In this document: piece after piece, positions 6,777 through 12,758 of the stretch
How positions within the stretch are numbered: the stretch's first letter is position 1
Layout: each line of letters starts with the position of its first letter
Assembly: GCA_964490725.1 (NCBI GenBank)
Contig: CAZBDU010000117.1
Span: forward strand, 1 to 14,811
Source of the DNA: CAZBDU01 sp964490725
Lineage (GTDB): Bacteria > Spirochaetota > Spirochaetia > SZUA-6 > DRHE01
Direction of reading: 5' to 3'
Length of the DNA: 14,811 nt
Made by a program: the position numbers and the translations under genes
The notes under the pieces: generated by a model
What the model was told of the DNA's origin: nothing
The model's database searches: none
Seen by the model: only the letters and a program-made list of their open reading frames with translations

Positions 6777-7678
6777 GTGCGAAGGAGCTGCGCGGGGTGA
6801 TCCCGGCGCTGATCAGTCCGATGAGAGACGGCGGGGAGCTGGACCTCGAGAGCCTGGAGAAGCACGTAGGGTACCTCTCGGAGGCAGGGGTCCACGGCTT
6901 CTTCGTGGCCGGCACCACCGCCGAGGGCGCCTACCTGACCACCGCGGAAAAGCGGGCCGCCTTTCAGGTGGTGCGGCAGGTCACCGCCGGCAGGCAGTTC
7001 CTCTGCCTGGCCTGCATCTGCCCCTCCACCCCCCTGGTCCTGGAGGAGATGAGGGCGCTTTCGGATCTCAAGCCCGACTACTGGGTGGCGGTCACCCCCT
7101 ACTACATGAAGGTGTCGCAGGCGGACATCCTGGCCCACTACCGCGAGGTAGGGAAGGCCGCCAACGCCCCGGTGATCGTCTACAACATCCCCGGCAACAC
7201 CCACAACCCCATCGCCCTGGAGACGGTGGTGGAGCTGGCCGCCGGGAAGCCCTTCGCCGGCACCAAGGACTCCTCCGGGGACTTCATATCCTTCAGCCGC
7301 GGGGTGCTTTCCGGCGGCACGAGGGGGTTCGTCTGGATCCAGGGAGAGGACTACCTGCACGGGCCGTCGATGCTGATCGGCGCCGGCGGCATGGTGAGCG
7401 GTCTGGGCAACGTGGACATTCGCCCCTACGTGCAGATGTACGCCGCAGCGCAGAAGCAGGACTGGGAGACGGTGCGGGAGTGCCAGCGCCGCATCAACCG
7501 GCTGTACGCGGTGATCCGGGTTGCTGGAGGCCGGGTGGGGGCGGCCATCAAGGCGGGGGTGGAGCACTACGGCCGCTGCCGCCGGCGGATGCGGATCCGC
7601 TCCATGACGCTGGCCCACGAGGAGGCGGCCGGGGTGGTGGAGGCGTTGCGGGAGTTCGAGCGCGCCGAGGGCGGATGA
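6773..7678 (+). CDS. DapA/NanA-superfamily aldolase or lyase, complete catalytic set
   Basis: This 301-residue cytosolic enzyme has the dihydrodipicolinate synthase/N-acetylneuraminate lyase fold. These enzymes use a Schiff-base lysine to make or break a bond next to a 2-keto acid. The three hallmarks are present: GTTAEG at 47-52 (the carboxylate-binding GTTGE-like loop), Tyr137 in YNIPGN and Lys165 in GTKDSSGD. AGGAGGAG (6758-6765) precedes the ATG by 7 nt, and the start overlaps the previous stop as ATGA. Being in a TRAP/IclR/dehydrogenase operon rather than with lysine genes, it is more likely a catabolic aldolase or dehydratase for a 2-keto-3-deoxy sugar acid or related compound than a lysine-pathway DapA. 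The exact substrate is not determinable from sequence. Confidence 0.9.
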   Translation: MSAKELRGVIPALISPMRDGGELDLESLEKHVGYLSEAGVHGFFVAGTTAEGAYLTTAEKRAAFQVVRQVTAGRQFLCLACICPSTPLVLEEMRALSDLKPDYWVAVTPYYMKVSQADILAHYREVGKAANAPVIVYNIPGNTHNPIALETVVELAAGKPFAGTKDSSGDFISFSRGVLSGGTRGFVWIQGEDYLHGPSMLIGAGGMVSGLGNVDIRPYVQMYAAAQKQDWETVRECQRRINRLYAVIRVAGGRVGAAIKAGVEHYGRCRRRMRIRSMTLAHEEAAGVVEALREFERAEGG

Positions 7679-8595
7679 AAGAGCTTCTGGAGCTCAGGGG
7701 CATCATCACCGTCCTGAACACCCCCTTCACCGGGGAGGACCAGGTGGATCTGCCCTCGCTGCGGCGCAACCTCAGGCGCGCCCTGGAGGCAGGGGTGGCC
7801 GGTTTCCTGGTGCCGGCCATGGCCTCCGAGGTGGCCAAGCTCCGGCCCGCCGAGCGCCGGGCGCTGGTGGAGGCAGCCCTGGAGGAGGCCGGCGGCCGGG
7901 TGCCGGTGATCGGCGGAGCATCGGCGGCCACCGCCGCCGGGCGCCTGGCCGCCGCCCGGCTGATGGCAACGCTCGGCTGCCCGGGGGTGCTGGTGAGCGT
8001 TCCCTGGGAGGGGGAGGAATCCGCCTACCGCCGGGAGGCGGAGGGGATCGCCGCGGCCCTCGGAGAGGCTTTCCTGATGATCCAGGACTGGGATTTCACC
8101 GGCTACGGAGTTCCGGTGGGGCTGATCGCCCGCCTGTTCCGGGAGGTCGAGGCCTTCCGCTCGCTGAAGATCGAGGTGGTCCCTGCGGGGGTCAAGTACA
8201 CGGAGGTGCTGGAGGCCACGGAGGGGCGCCTCCACGTGGCCGGCGGCTGGGCGGTGGGGCAGATGATCGAGGCCCTGGAGCGGGGGGTGCACGCCTTCAT
8301 GCCCACGGGGATGCACGAGATCTACGTGCGCATCCACCGGCTGCACGCCGCGGGCCGCCGCGGCGAGGCGCAGGCCCTCTTCGATCGGCTGCTGCCGGTG
8401 CTGGCCTTCGCCAACCAGCACCTGGACATCTCGATCCACTTCTTCAAGCGCCTGCTGGCGGCCGAGGGCACCTACGCCACCGCCAGGGTGCGTCCGCCGA
8501 TCCTGCCCTTCGATGCAGTCCACGAACGGCTGGCCGCGCAGCTCATCCGGCGCGTGAAGGAGCTCACCGCGGAGGCGGCGGAGCAGCCCCTTTGA
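7675..8595 (+). CDS. Divergent DapA-superfamily protein lacking the catalytic tyrosine
   Basis: This 306-residue paralogue of the preceding enzyme has the same barrel outline: RGIITVLNTPF at 8-18, a lysine (Lys165) in SLKIEVVP, and a conserved-looking RLHVAGGWA segment at 185-193. The Schiff-base lysine is therefore retained. The tyrosine motif YNIP is replaced by QDWD around 137-140, and the GTTGE loop reads PAMASE at 47-52. The chemistry must differ from ordinary DapA/NanA enzymes; it may be a lyase using another acid-base group. The start overlaps the previous stop as ATGA, so it is translated with its neighbour. No clear frame damage is seen, so it is probably functional. The substrate is unknown. 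Confidence 0.85.
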   Translation: MKELLELRGIITVLNTPFTGEDQVDLPSLRRNLRRALEAGVAGFLVPAMASEVAKLRPAERRALVEAALEEAGGRVPVIGGASAATAAGRLAAARLMATLGCPGVLVSVPWEGEESAYRREAEGIAAALGEAFLMIQDWDFTGYGVPVGLIARLFREVEAFRSLKIEVVPAGVKYTEVLEATEGRLHVAGGWAVGQMIEALERGVHAFMPTGMHEIYVRIHRLHAAGRRGEAQALFDRLLPVLAFANQHLDISIHFFKRLLAAEGTYATARVRPPILPFDAVHERLAAQLIRRVKELTAEAAEQPL

Positions 8596-8596
8596 G

Positions 8597-8630
8597 GGCG
8601 GGCGCGTTCCGCCGGGTCCGCGCCCCCGCC
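8597..8630 (+). terminator. GC-rich hairpin after the catabolic operon (weak)
   Basis: GGCGGGCGCG beginning at 8597-8598 can pair with the run at 8619-8630 if two extra C residues bulge. It lies directly after the last DapA-like stop codon. No T-tract follows, so it may only slow transcription or mark the mRNA end. In DNA this GC-rich, such pairings arise easily. Confidence 0.3.
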
Positions 8631-8648
8631 TGATGCGGCGCGGTGCGC

Positions 8649-8677
8649 TGGACTGCCCTGCCCCGGCGTGCTACAAG
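8649..8677 (+). promoter_or_regulatory. Promoter of the ACT-domain gene, likely leaderless
   Basis: TGGACT (8649-8654) and TACAAG (8672-8677) are 17 bp apart, each a 4-of-6 match or so to the sigma-70 boxes. Only 5 nt separate the -10 box from the ATG at 8683, so the mRNA would begin at or within the start codon. AAGGGGG at 8675-8681 could instead be a ribosome-binding site, but it sits only 1 nt from the ATG, which is too close for normal use. Confidence 0.4.
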
Positions 8678-8682
8678 GGGGT

Positions 8683-9219
8683 ATGAACTACGCGGTGCTG
8701 ACGGCGATCGGGACCGACCGGGTGGGGATCGTGGACGACATCTCCGGCGAGGTGGCCCGTCTGGGGGGCAACATAGAAGAGAGCCGCATGGCCGTGCTGG
8801 GCGGGGAGTTCGCGGTGATCATGCTGACGGCGGCGGCTCCCGAGGCGCTGGACGCCCTGGATGCGGAGCTCCAGGCGCTGGGCAAGCGGCTGGACCTTCA
8901 TCTGCAGCTCCGTCGCACCCGGCCTCCCCGGGAAGCGCCGGCCGGCAGGCCCTACGCCCTGCAGACCGTCTCCCAGGACACACCCGGCATCGTCCACTCG
9001 GTGACGGCGGTGCTGCGCCGCTACGGGATCAACATCGAGGACCTGGAAACGGACACCGCCCGGGCGCCCTGGACCGGAGCGCCGATGTTCCACATGCGGG
9101 CCCATCTGGTCATTCCGCCCACGGTGGTGATCAGTCAGCTTCGGGAAGAGCTGGTGGCCCTTCAGGAACGGCAGGACCTGGATATCGAGTTCCACCCGGT
9201 GTACCCGCTGACCGAATAG
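8683..9219 (+). CDS. Tandem ACT-domain regulatory protein, GcvR-like
   Basis: This 178-residue protein consists of two ACT domains, about residues 1-75 (LTAIGTDRVGIVDDISGEVA) and 85-172 (QTVSQDTPGIVHSVTAVLRR), joined by a basic/Pro-rich linker. This is the layout of GcvR, which in enterobacteria senses glycine and antagonises GcvA, and of related amino-acid-sensing proteins. Both domains keep the D-x-(V/I/P)-G-I-V ligand-site turn. No enzyme domain is attached. ATG at 8683 is preferred over the in-frame GTG at 8668 because the protein then begins at the conserved first strand. It has its own promoter and is separated from the catabolic operon, so it may be functionally independent. Its 3' end overlaps the convergent MATE gene by 89 bp. 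Confidence 0.85.
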   Translation: MNYAVLTAIGTDRVGIVDDISGEVARLGGNIEESRMAVLGGEFAVIMLTAAAPEALDALDAELQALGKRLDLHLQLRRTRPPREAPAGRPYALQTVSQDTPGIVHSVTAVLRRYGINIEDLETDTARAPWTGAPMFHMRAHLVIPPTVVISQLREELVALQERQDLDIEFHPVYPLTE

Positions 9220-10687
9220 CGGCGCCGGGTCCCCCGCCGGAGGAGGCGGACAGGCCCCGCACCGACGGTGCGGCCTCCGGCCGTGGCGGAAGCGGCGGGC
9301 CGCCCCCCGGCGGCAGCGCGGCCGCCCCGGGGACCCGGGCCACCCCGGAGGCCGGATGCACCAGGACCTTCCGCTTCCAGCGGCCCGTCAGATAGTAGGC
9401 GAACACCGCGACGAAACCCACCGTCCAGCCGGCGGGCACTCCCCACCAGATCCCGGTGGGACCCAGCCACGAGGACAGCAGCGCCGATGCGGGGATGCGC
9501 ACCACCCACAGCGATATCAGGGTGATCACCATCTGGGTCATCGTATCCCCGGCTCCGCGCAGCACGCCGCCGGTGATGAACATCCCCGCGAACAGCAGGT
9601 AGAACGAGGAGACGATCAGCAGGTACTGCCGGCCGATGGCGATCACCCGGGCGTCGTCGCTGAACAGCGTCATGAGCTGGCGGCCCAGGAGGATCATGAA
9701 CAGCGTCATGGCCAGGGAGATCGCCCCGGCCATGGTGAGCCCCACGGCGAACCCCCTCCTGACCCGCTCGGGCTTGCGGGCGCCCAGGTTCTGGCCCACG
9801 AAGGTGGAGACCGCCATGGAGAGGTTCATCGCGGGCATGGCCGCGAACATGTCCAGGCGTCCCGCCGCCGTGTAGGCGGCGATCACGTTGGTGCCGAAGG
9901 GGTTGACGATGCGGGTCAGGGCCACGAAGCCCAGAGAGACCAGGGCCTGCTGAACGCCGGTGGGAAGGCCGATGCGCAACGAGGTGCGGAAGGTCTCCGG
10001 GTCGAAGCGCATGCTCCGCACCCTGATGTGCAGGTGCTCGTGGGGGGAGCGCTGCATGTGCAGGATGCCGACGCCGAAGGAGACCGCCTGGGCGATCACG
10101 GTGGCCCACGCCGCCCCGGCGACCCCCCAGCGGAGGACCAGCACGAACAGCAGGTCCAGGGCGATGTTCACGGCGGTGGCGATCATCAGGAAGTACAGGG
10201 GGTTCTTGGAGTCGCCCAGGCCGCGCAGGATGGCGCTCACCGTGTTGTAGCCGAAGACGAACACCATGCCCGCGAACATGACGTTCAGATAGCGCCGTGC
10301 CAGGGGCAGAATCTCTTCCGGCGTGCGCATGGCGCGCAGGATGGCGCCGCCGAAGATCAGTCCCAGCGCCGTCACCGCCAGGGAGGCGATGAACAGGAAG
10401 ATCAGGGTGGTGTCGATGGTCCTGCGCAGGCGGTCGAAATCGCGGGCCCCGAAGTACTGGCTCAGCATGATGCTGGCGCCCATGGTGATGCCGATGATCA
10501 GGGCGATCATCAGGAAGATGATGGAAAAGCTGGCGCCCACGGCGGCCAGGGCCTCCTTGCCCACGCCCCGGCCCACGACGATGCTGTCCACCATCATGTA
10601 CAGCTGCTGGAAGACGTTGCCCACGAGCAGTGGAATGGCGAAGTTGACGATCGCCCTGGCCTCGCTTCCCTCGGTCAGATTTCGCAT
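9131..10687 (-). CDS. MATE-family multidrug/sodium antiporter with a long C-terminal tail
   Basis: This 518-residue inner-membrane protein belongs to the MATE (NorM/DinF) efflux family, which expels cationic compounds in exchange for sodium or protons. About 12 membrane segments in two homologous halves fill residues 10-435. Family-typical stretches include the FQQLYMMVDSIVVGR start region, GLGDSKNP at 156-163 and FVGQNLGARKPE at 296-307. The core ends near residue 443. The remaining 75 residues are Pro/Gly/Ala-rich, without membrane segments, and their coding DNA runs antisense over the end of the ACT gene. The family is usually about 450 residues, so this tail is an extension, perhaps from loss of the original stop. 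The start ATG is 6 nt from a -10 box (leaderless). The ArsR-like regulator lies upstream on the same strand. Confidence 0.93.
   Translation of the reverse strand: MRNLTEGSEARAIVNFAIPLLVGNVFQQLYMMVDSIVVGRGVGKEALAAVGASFSIIFLMIALIIGITMGASIMLSQYFGARDFDRLRRTIDTTLIFLFIASLAVTALGLIFGGAILRAMRTPEEILPLARRYLNVMFAGMVFVFGYNTVSAILRGLGDSKNPLYFLMIATAVNIALDLLFVLVLRWGVAGAAWATVIAQAVSFGVGILHMQRSPHEHLHIRVRSMRFDPETFRTSLRIGLPTGVQQALVSLGFVALTRIVNPFGTNVIAAYTAAGRLDMFAAMPAMNLSMAVSTFVGQNLGARKPERVRRGFAVGLTMAGAISLAMTLFMILLGRQLMTLFSDDARVIAIGRQYLLIVSSFYLLFAGMFITGGVLRGAGDTMTQMVITLISLWVVRIPASALLSSWLGPTGIWWGVPAGWTVGFVAVFAYYLTGRWKRKVLVHPASGVARVPGAAALPPGGGPPLPPRPEAAPSVRGLSASSGGGPGAAIRSAGTPGGTRYPGPAVPEGPPALPEAD
9257..9273. other. 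Short perfect hairpin between the convergent ACT and MATE gene ends
   Basis: CCGCACC (9257-9263) and GGTGCGG (9267-9273) form a 7-bp stem with a GAC loop, 38 nt after the ACT stop codon and inside the MATE tail. It could act as a terminator for the ACT transcript, but there is no T-tract in either direction. Confidence 0.3.
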
Positions 10688-10693
10688 TCGCGA

Positions 10694-10722
10694 AAGATAC
10701 GCTTCCGCCGGTGGGGGGTCAA
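10694..10722 (-). promoter_or_regulatory. Leaderless promoter of the MATE gene
   Basis: On the minus strand TTGACC (10722-10717), a 17-bp spacer and TATCTT (10699-10694) form a good sigma-70 promoter. Six bases separate the -10 box from the ATG at 10687, placing the transcription start on the A of the start codon. No Shine-Dalgarno sequence is present. A 6-bp inverted repeat, TTTCGC (10680-10685) with GCGAAA (10690-10695), straddles the start codon and the edge of the -10 box and could be an operator. Confidence 0.6.
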
Positions 10723-10796
10723 CAGAAATCGGCGCACCGCCGCAGCCGGGGTGGGTCGGGGGCGGCTGGCGGCGGGTCGGCCGGCCCCCGGCGCGC

Positions 10797-11852
10797 CTAG
10801 TCGTTCAGATAGCGCAGCAGCAGCCCCGGCAGCTCTGCGATCCTGTCCCGCTGGGCGCTGTATAGGATGTTGCGGTTGTCCGGAGAGTGCTCCTTCACCA
10901 GGCCGGCCTCCTTCAGCTGCCCCAGGTGGCGTGAGACCACCGAAGGGGACAGGCCCAGCTTTTCGGCGATCTTCCGCCCGTTGTAGCCGAACTCCTCCTC
11001 ACCCACCACGCGCAGGATGCGCAGCCGGTTCTCGTCGGCCAGGGCGCGCAGCATCGCCAGGGCCGCGTCCCTGGAGCGCTCGGCCTCAAGCTCCTGCTGC
11101 GGCGAGCGGGTGCAGTCGTACACCACGGTGGCCTTGCCGTAGCCGTAGTACATGTGGTAGCTCCGGGGCATCAGGCAGGCCGGGATCATCTGGACTACGG
11201 TGACGGGCCGATCCTCGGGCATGGGCGGGGGCAGGCTCTCGCAGCCGGTGATCTGCTGAAGCAGGGCGGTCCCTCCGCTGCGGTAGAGCACCTCCTCCTT
11301 CTCGCGGATGCCGTGCTCCCAGGCCTTCTCGTACTCCGGCAGGCGCTCCCGGAAGAAGCCTTCCCAATAGGTGCGCCACAACCCCACCAGCCTGCGCTGC
11401 AGCCCCGGCACGTCACCAGCCCACTCGAAGGTCACGCCGGTGTGCTGGAAGTGCTCCAGGTTGCCGTGTTCCCTGACCAGGGCGTATACGCTCTGTTCGG
11501 AGAGCGTCTCGGGGATCTCCTCCGGAGGGTAGATTCGCCCCAGCACGTAGAAGGCGAAAGTGCGCGGCGGCATTGCGGCCACGGACTCCAGGAAGCCGGG
11601 GAAGTCGTGATAGTCGGGGTAGTCGATGGCCATCTCCGCAAAGTCGCAGCCGTTGTGGAAGCGCTCGTAGAGGGCATGGGCGGCGGTGTAGAACTCTTCT
11701 CCCAGGGCCTGCCGGACCCGCTCGGTCCAGTCCCGGTGGCGCCAGGGATGCGTCACTGACTGCAGGCTCACCAGAGTCTGAAAGAGGGAGGAAGTGCGAA
11801 AACGGATGAGCCCTGTGATAGGGTCACCCTGGGCGGCCACGTGCAACGGCAT
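10797..11852 (-). CDS. ArsR-type transcriptional regulator with a large N-terminal domain
   Basis: This 351-residue protein ends in an ArsR/SmtB-type winged helix, about residues 262-345. It includes LRALADENRLRILRVV and the recognition-helix region SPSVVSRHLGQLKEAGLVKE. The first 260 residues are not an ArsR domain. They resemble the N-terminal part of DUF5937-type ArsR regulators seen in Gram-positive bacteria and relatives, which I take to be a ligand-binding module. No paired-cysteine metal site typical of SmtB is visible in the DNA-binding helix, so metal sensing is not expected. The ATG at 11852 lies 6 nt after TAGGCT on the coding strand, the spacing of a leaderless message. It may also be co-transcribed with the 68-codon gene upstream. 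The MATE gene is 109 bp downstream and is a plausible target. Confidence 0.85.
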   Translation of the reverse strand: MPLHVAAQGDPITGLIRFRTSSLFQTLVSLQSVTHPWRHRDWTERVRQALGEEFYTAAHALYERFHNGCDFAEMAIDYPDYHDFPGFLESVAAMPPRTFAFYVLGRIYPPEEIPETLSEQSVYALVREHGNLEHFQHTGVTFEWAGDVPGLQRRLVGLWRTYWEGFFRERLPEYEKAWEHGIREKEEVLYRSGGTALLQQITGCESLPPPMPEDRPVTVVQMIPACLMPRSYHMYYGYGKATVVYDCTRSPQQELEAERSRDAALAMLRALADENRLRILRVVGEEEFGYNGRKIAEKLGLSPSVVSRHLGQLKEAGLVKEHSPDNRNILYSAQRDRIAELPGLLLRYLND

Positions 11853-11858
11853 GCTTTC

Positions 11859-11864
11859 AGCCTA
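11859..11864 (-). promoter_or_regulatory. Candidate -10 box of the ArsR-like gene
   Basis: TAGGCT (11864-11859, minus strand) lies 6 nt before the ATG, the same geometry as the MATE promoter and the same hexamer as the dctP -10 box. No convincing -35 box is found 17 bp upstream. It would be a weak or activated promoter giving a leaderless mRNA; read-through from the upstream small gene is the alternative. Confidence 0.35.
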
Positions 11865-11885
11865 CACCATCTGCAGCCGGTCCGG

Positions 11886-12092
11886 CTATGGCCGGTCGCC
11901 TTCCCGGCCGTCCTGCGCGGGCCATCCGGCGGCCAGCAGCGCCCTCAGGGTAAGGCGGGCGGTTCGAGAGGGCTGCCCCAGGGAGGGCTGCGGCTGCCCG
12001 CGCAGCCTGCGGGCCAGCCGCGCCTCGGCAGCCTCGCGGAGCAGATCCTTGCGGTGCTCTTCGCTGTGCCAGTGGAGCGCCGGATCGATCAT
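11886..12092 (-). CDS. Small charged hypothetical protein (68 residues)
   Basis: I do not recognise a named function. The protein begins MIDPALHWHSEEHRKDLLREA and has a charged, helical first half rich in Glu/Arg/Leu, then a Gln/Pro/Arg-rich tail; there is no membrane segment. Small proteins of this look (a short start, then LLREAEEARLARRLR) recur in high-GC Gram-positives and Chloroflexi as unnamed hypotheticals. The start is strongly supported: GGAGGAGGTG stands about 6 nt before the ATG, and a good promoter with a palindromic operator lies just upstream. The frame is open 20 codons further, but that part covers the operator. The gene ends 33 bp before the ArsR-like start, so the two probably form an operon. 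Confidence 0.6.
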   Translation of the reverse strand: MIDPALHWHSEEHRKDLLREAAEARLARRLRGQPQPSLGQPSRTARLTLRALLAAGWPAQDGREGDRP

Positions 12093-12120
12093 GGGACACC
12101 TCCTCCCCTCAGATCCTTGA

Positions 12121-12169
12121 GTGCACAATTGCACGATGCTGCAATTCCACAATCAAAGTACTGCACAAT
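12121..12169. repeat. Cluster of TGCA/AATTGCA repeats at the small-gene promoter
   Basis: AATTGCA (12127-12133) and TGCAATT (12140-12146) make a perfect 20-bp palindrome with a 6-bp centre. GTGCA (12121-12125) and TGCAC (12130-12134) make a second, overlapping palindrome. The octamer TGCACAAT occurs directly repeated at 12122-12129 and 12162-12169, 40 bp or about four helical turns apart. The first palindrome lies just after the predicted start of the leftward promoter; the distal octamer is in its spacer. This is what a repressor operator with cooperative half-sites looks like. The nearby ArsR-like protein is the obvious candidate to bind it. Confidence 0.6.
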
Positions 12170-12183
12170 GAGCGGGACGTCAA
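12155..12183 (-). promoter_or_regulatory. Promoter of the small gene and ArsR-like regulator
   Basis: On the minus strand TTGACG (12183-12178) and TACTTT (12160-12155) are separated by exactly 17 bp. An A-tract of eight (complement of 12197-12204) lies about 14-21 bp upstream of the -35 box, where it could act as an UP-like element. The start would be near 12148, directly followed by the AATTGCA palindrome. Confidence 0.6.
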
Positions 12184-12227
12184 GGGGGCAAGGCGCTTTT
12201 TTTTCTTGCCCTTGGCCCGGCGGTCTG

Positions 12228-12254
12228 TTGCCCTGCCTGGGTATGGGCTACAAT
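12228..12254 (+). promoter_or_regulatory. Candidate promoter of the YhcH-like gene
   Basis: TACAAT (12249-12254) is a near-consensus -10. TTGCCC (12228-12233) precedes it by 15 bp, a short spacer, and TGTTGC at 12226-12231 gives 17 bp but matches less well. The start point would be near 12261, giving a leader of about 33 nt that includes the GGAGGTG ribosome-binding site. Confidence 0.45.
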
Positions 12255-12293
12255 CGGCCCGATGGGAGGGACGCTCGGAATGGAGGTGACATC

Positions 12294-12758
12294 GTGATTC
12301 TTGACACCCTGGACAGGGCGGGGCGCTATGGAGCTCTGGCTCCCGCCCTTTCCGAGGCCTTCCACTGGCTGGGCGGCGCCGACCCCCACTCCCTGGAAGC
12401 CGGCCGCCACGAGATCGACGGCGAAAGGCTGTTCGTGCTGGTGCAGAGCTACCTCACCGAGGAGGCTTCCCAACGCAGGCTGGAGGCCCACCGGCGCTAT
12501 CTGGACATCCAGTACGTGGCCCGGGGCCGGGAGATCATCTACTGGGCGCCGGAGCCGGGGCTGCCGGTGATCCAGGAGTACGACCCGGACGGGGACATCC
12601 TCTTCCTTGACGGCGAGCCGCAGGCGGAGCTGCGGGTGGGCACCGGCTCCTTCGCCCTTTTCCTGCCCGGAGACGCACACAAGCCCCGCTGCCGCTGGGA
12701 GGCGAGCGAGGAGGTGCGCAAGCTGGTGCTCAAGGTTCTCCTCGATCCGCGGCGTTGA
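12294..12758 (+). CDS. YhcH/YjgK/YiaL-family protein
   Basis: This 154-residue cytosolic cupin-like protein matches the YhcH/YjgK/YiaL (EbgC-like) family in length and motifs: EAHRRYLDIQYVARGRE at 64-80 and FLPGDAHKP at 123-131. Glu64, His66 and His129 fit the conserved residues that bind a metal in this fold. Members occur in sialic-acid, xylose/ascorbate and galactoside operons, often beside TRAP transporters; a mutarotase or sugar-isomerase role has been proposed, not generally proven. GTG at 12294 is chosen because GGAGGTG (12282-12288) lies 5 nt upstream and the family starts at this point; the much longer upstream open frame crosses the promoter region. It may serve the TRAP locus in trans. 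Its last 29 bp overlap the convergent protease gene. Confidence 0.88.
   Translation: MILDTLDRAGRYGALAPALSEAFHWLGGADPHSLEAGRHEIDGERLFVLVQSYLTEEASQRRLEAHRRYLDIQYVARGREIIYWAPEPGLPVIQEYDPDGDILFLDGEPQAELRVGTGSFALFLPGDAHKPRCRWEASEEVRKLVLKVLLDPRR

Noticed and set aside
6773..7678. Lysine-biosynthetic dapA
   Set aside because: Catalytic motifs fit the superfamily, but the operon holds a transporter, URO-D-like genes and a paralogue, not lysine genes; a specific symbol is not justified.
9356..11203. 615-codon open frame on the plus strand over MATE and ArsR
   Set aside because: It is the complement of two genes with clear domain signatures; the composition (Gly/Gln/His/Asp-rich) is that of a shadow frame.
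11857..12099. 80-codon frame overlapping the small hypothetical gene
   Set aside because: It is Ala/Gly/Arg/Pro-rich in the alternative frame, and the GGAGGAGGTG spacing favours the ATG at 12092 instead.
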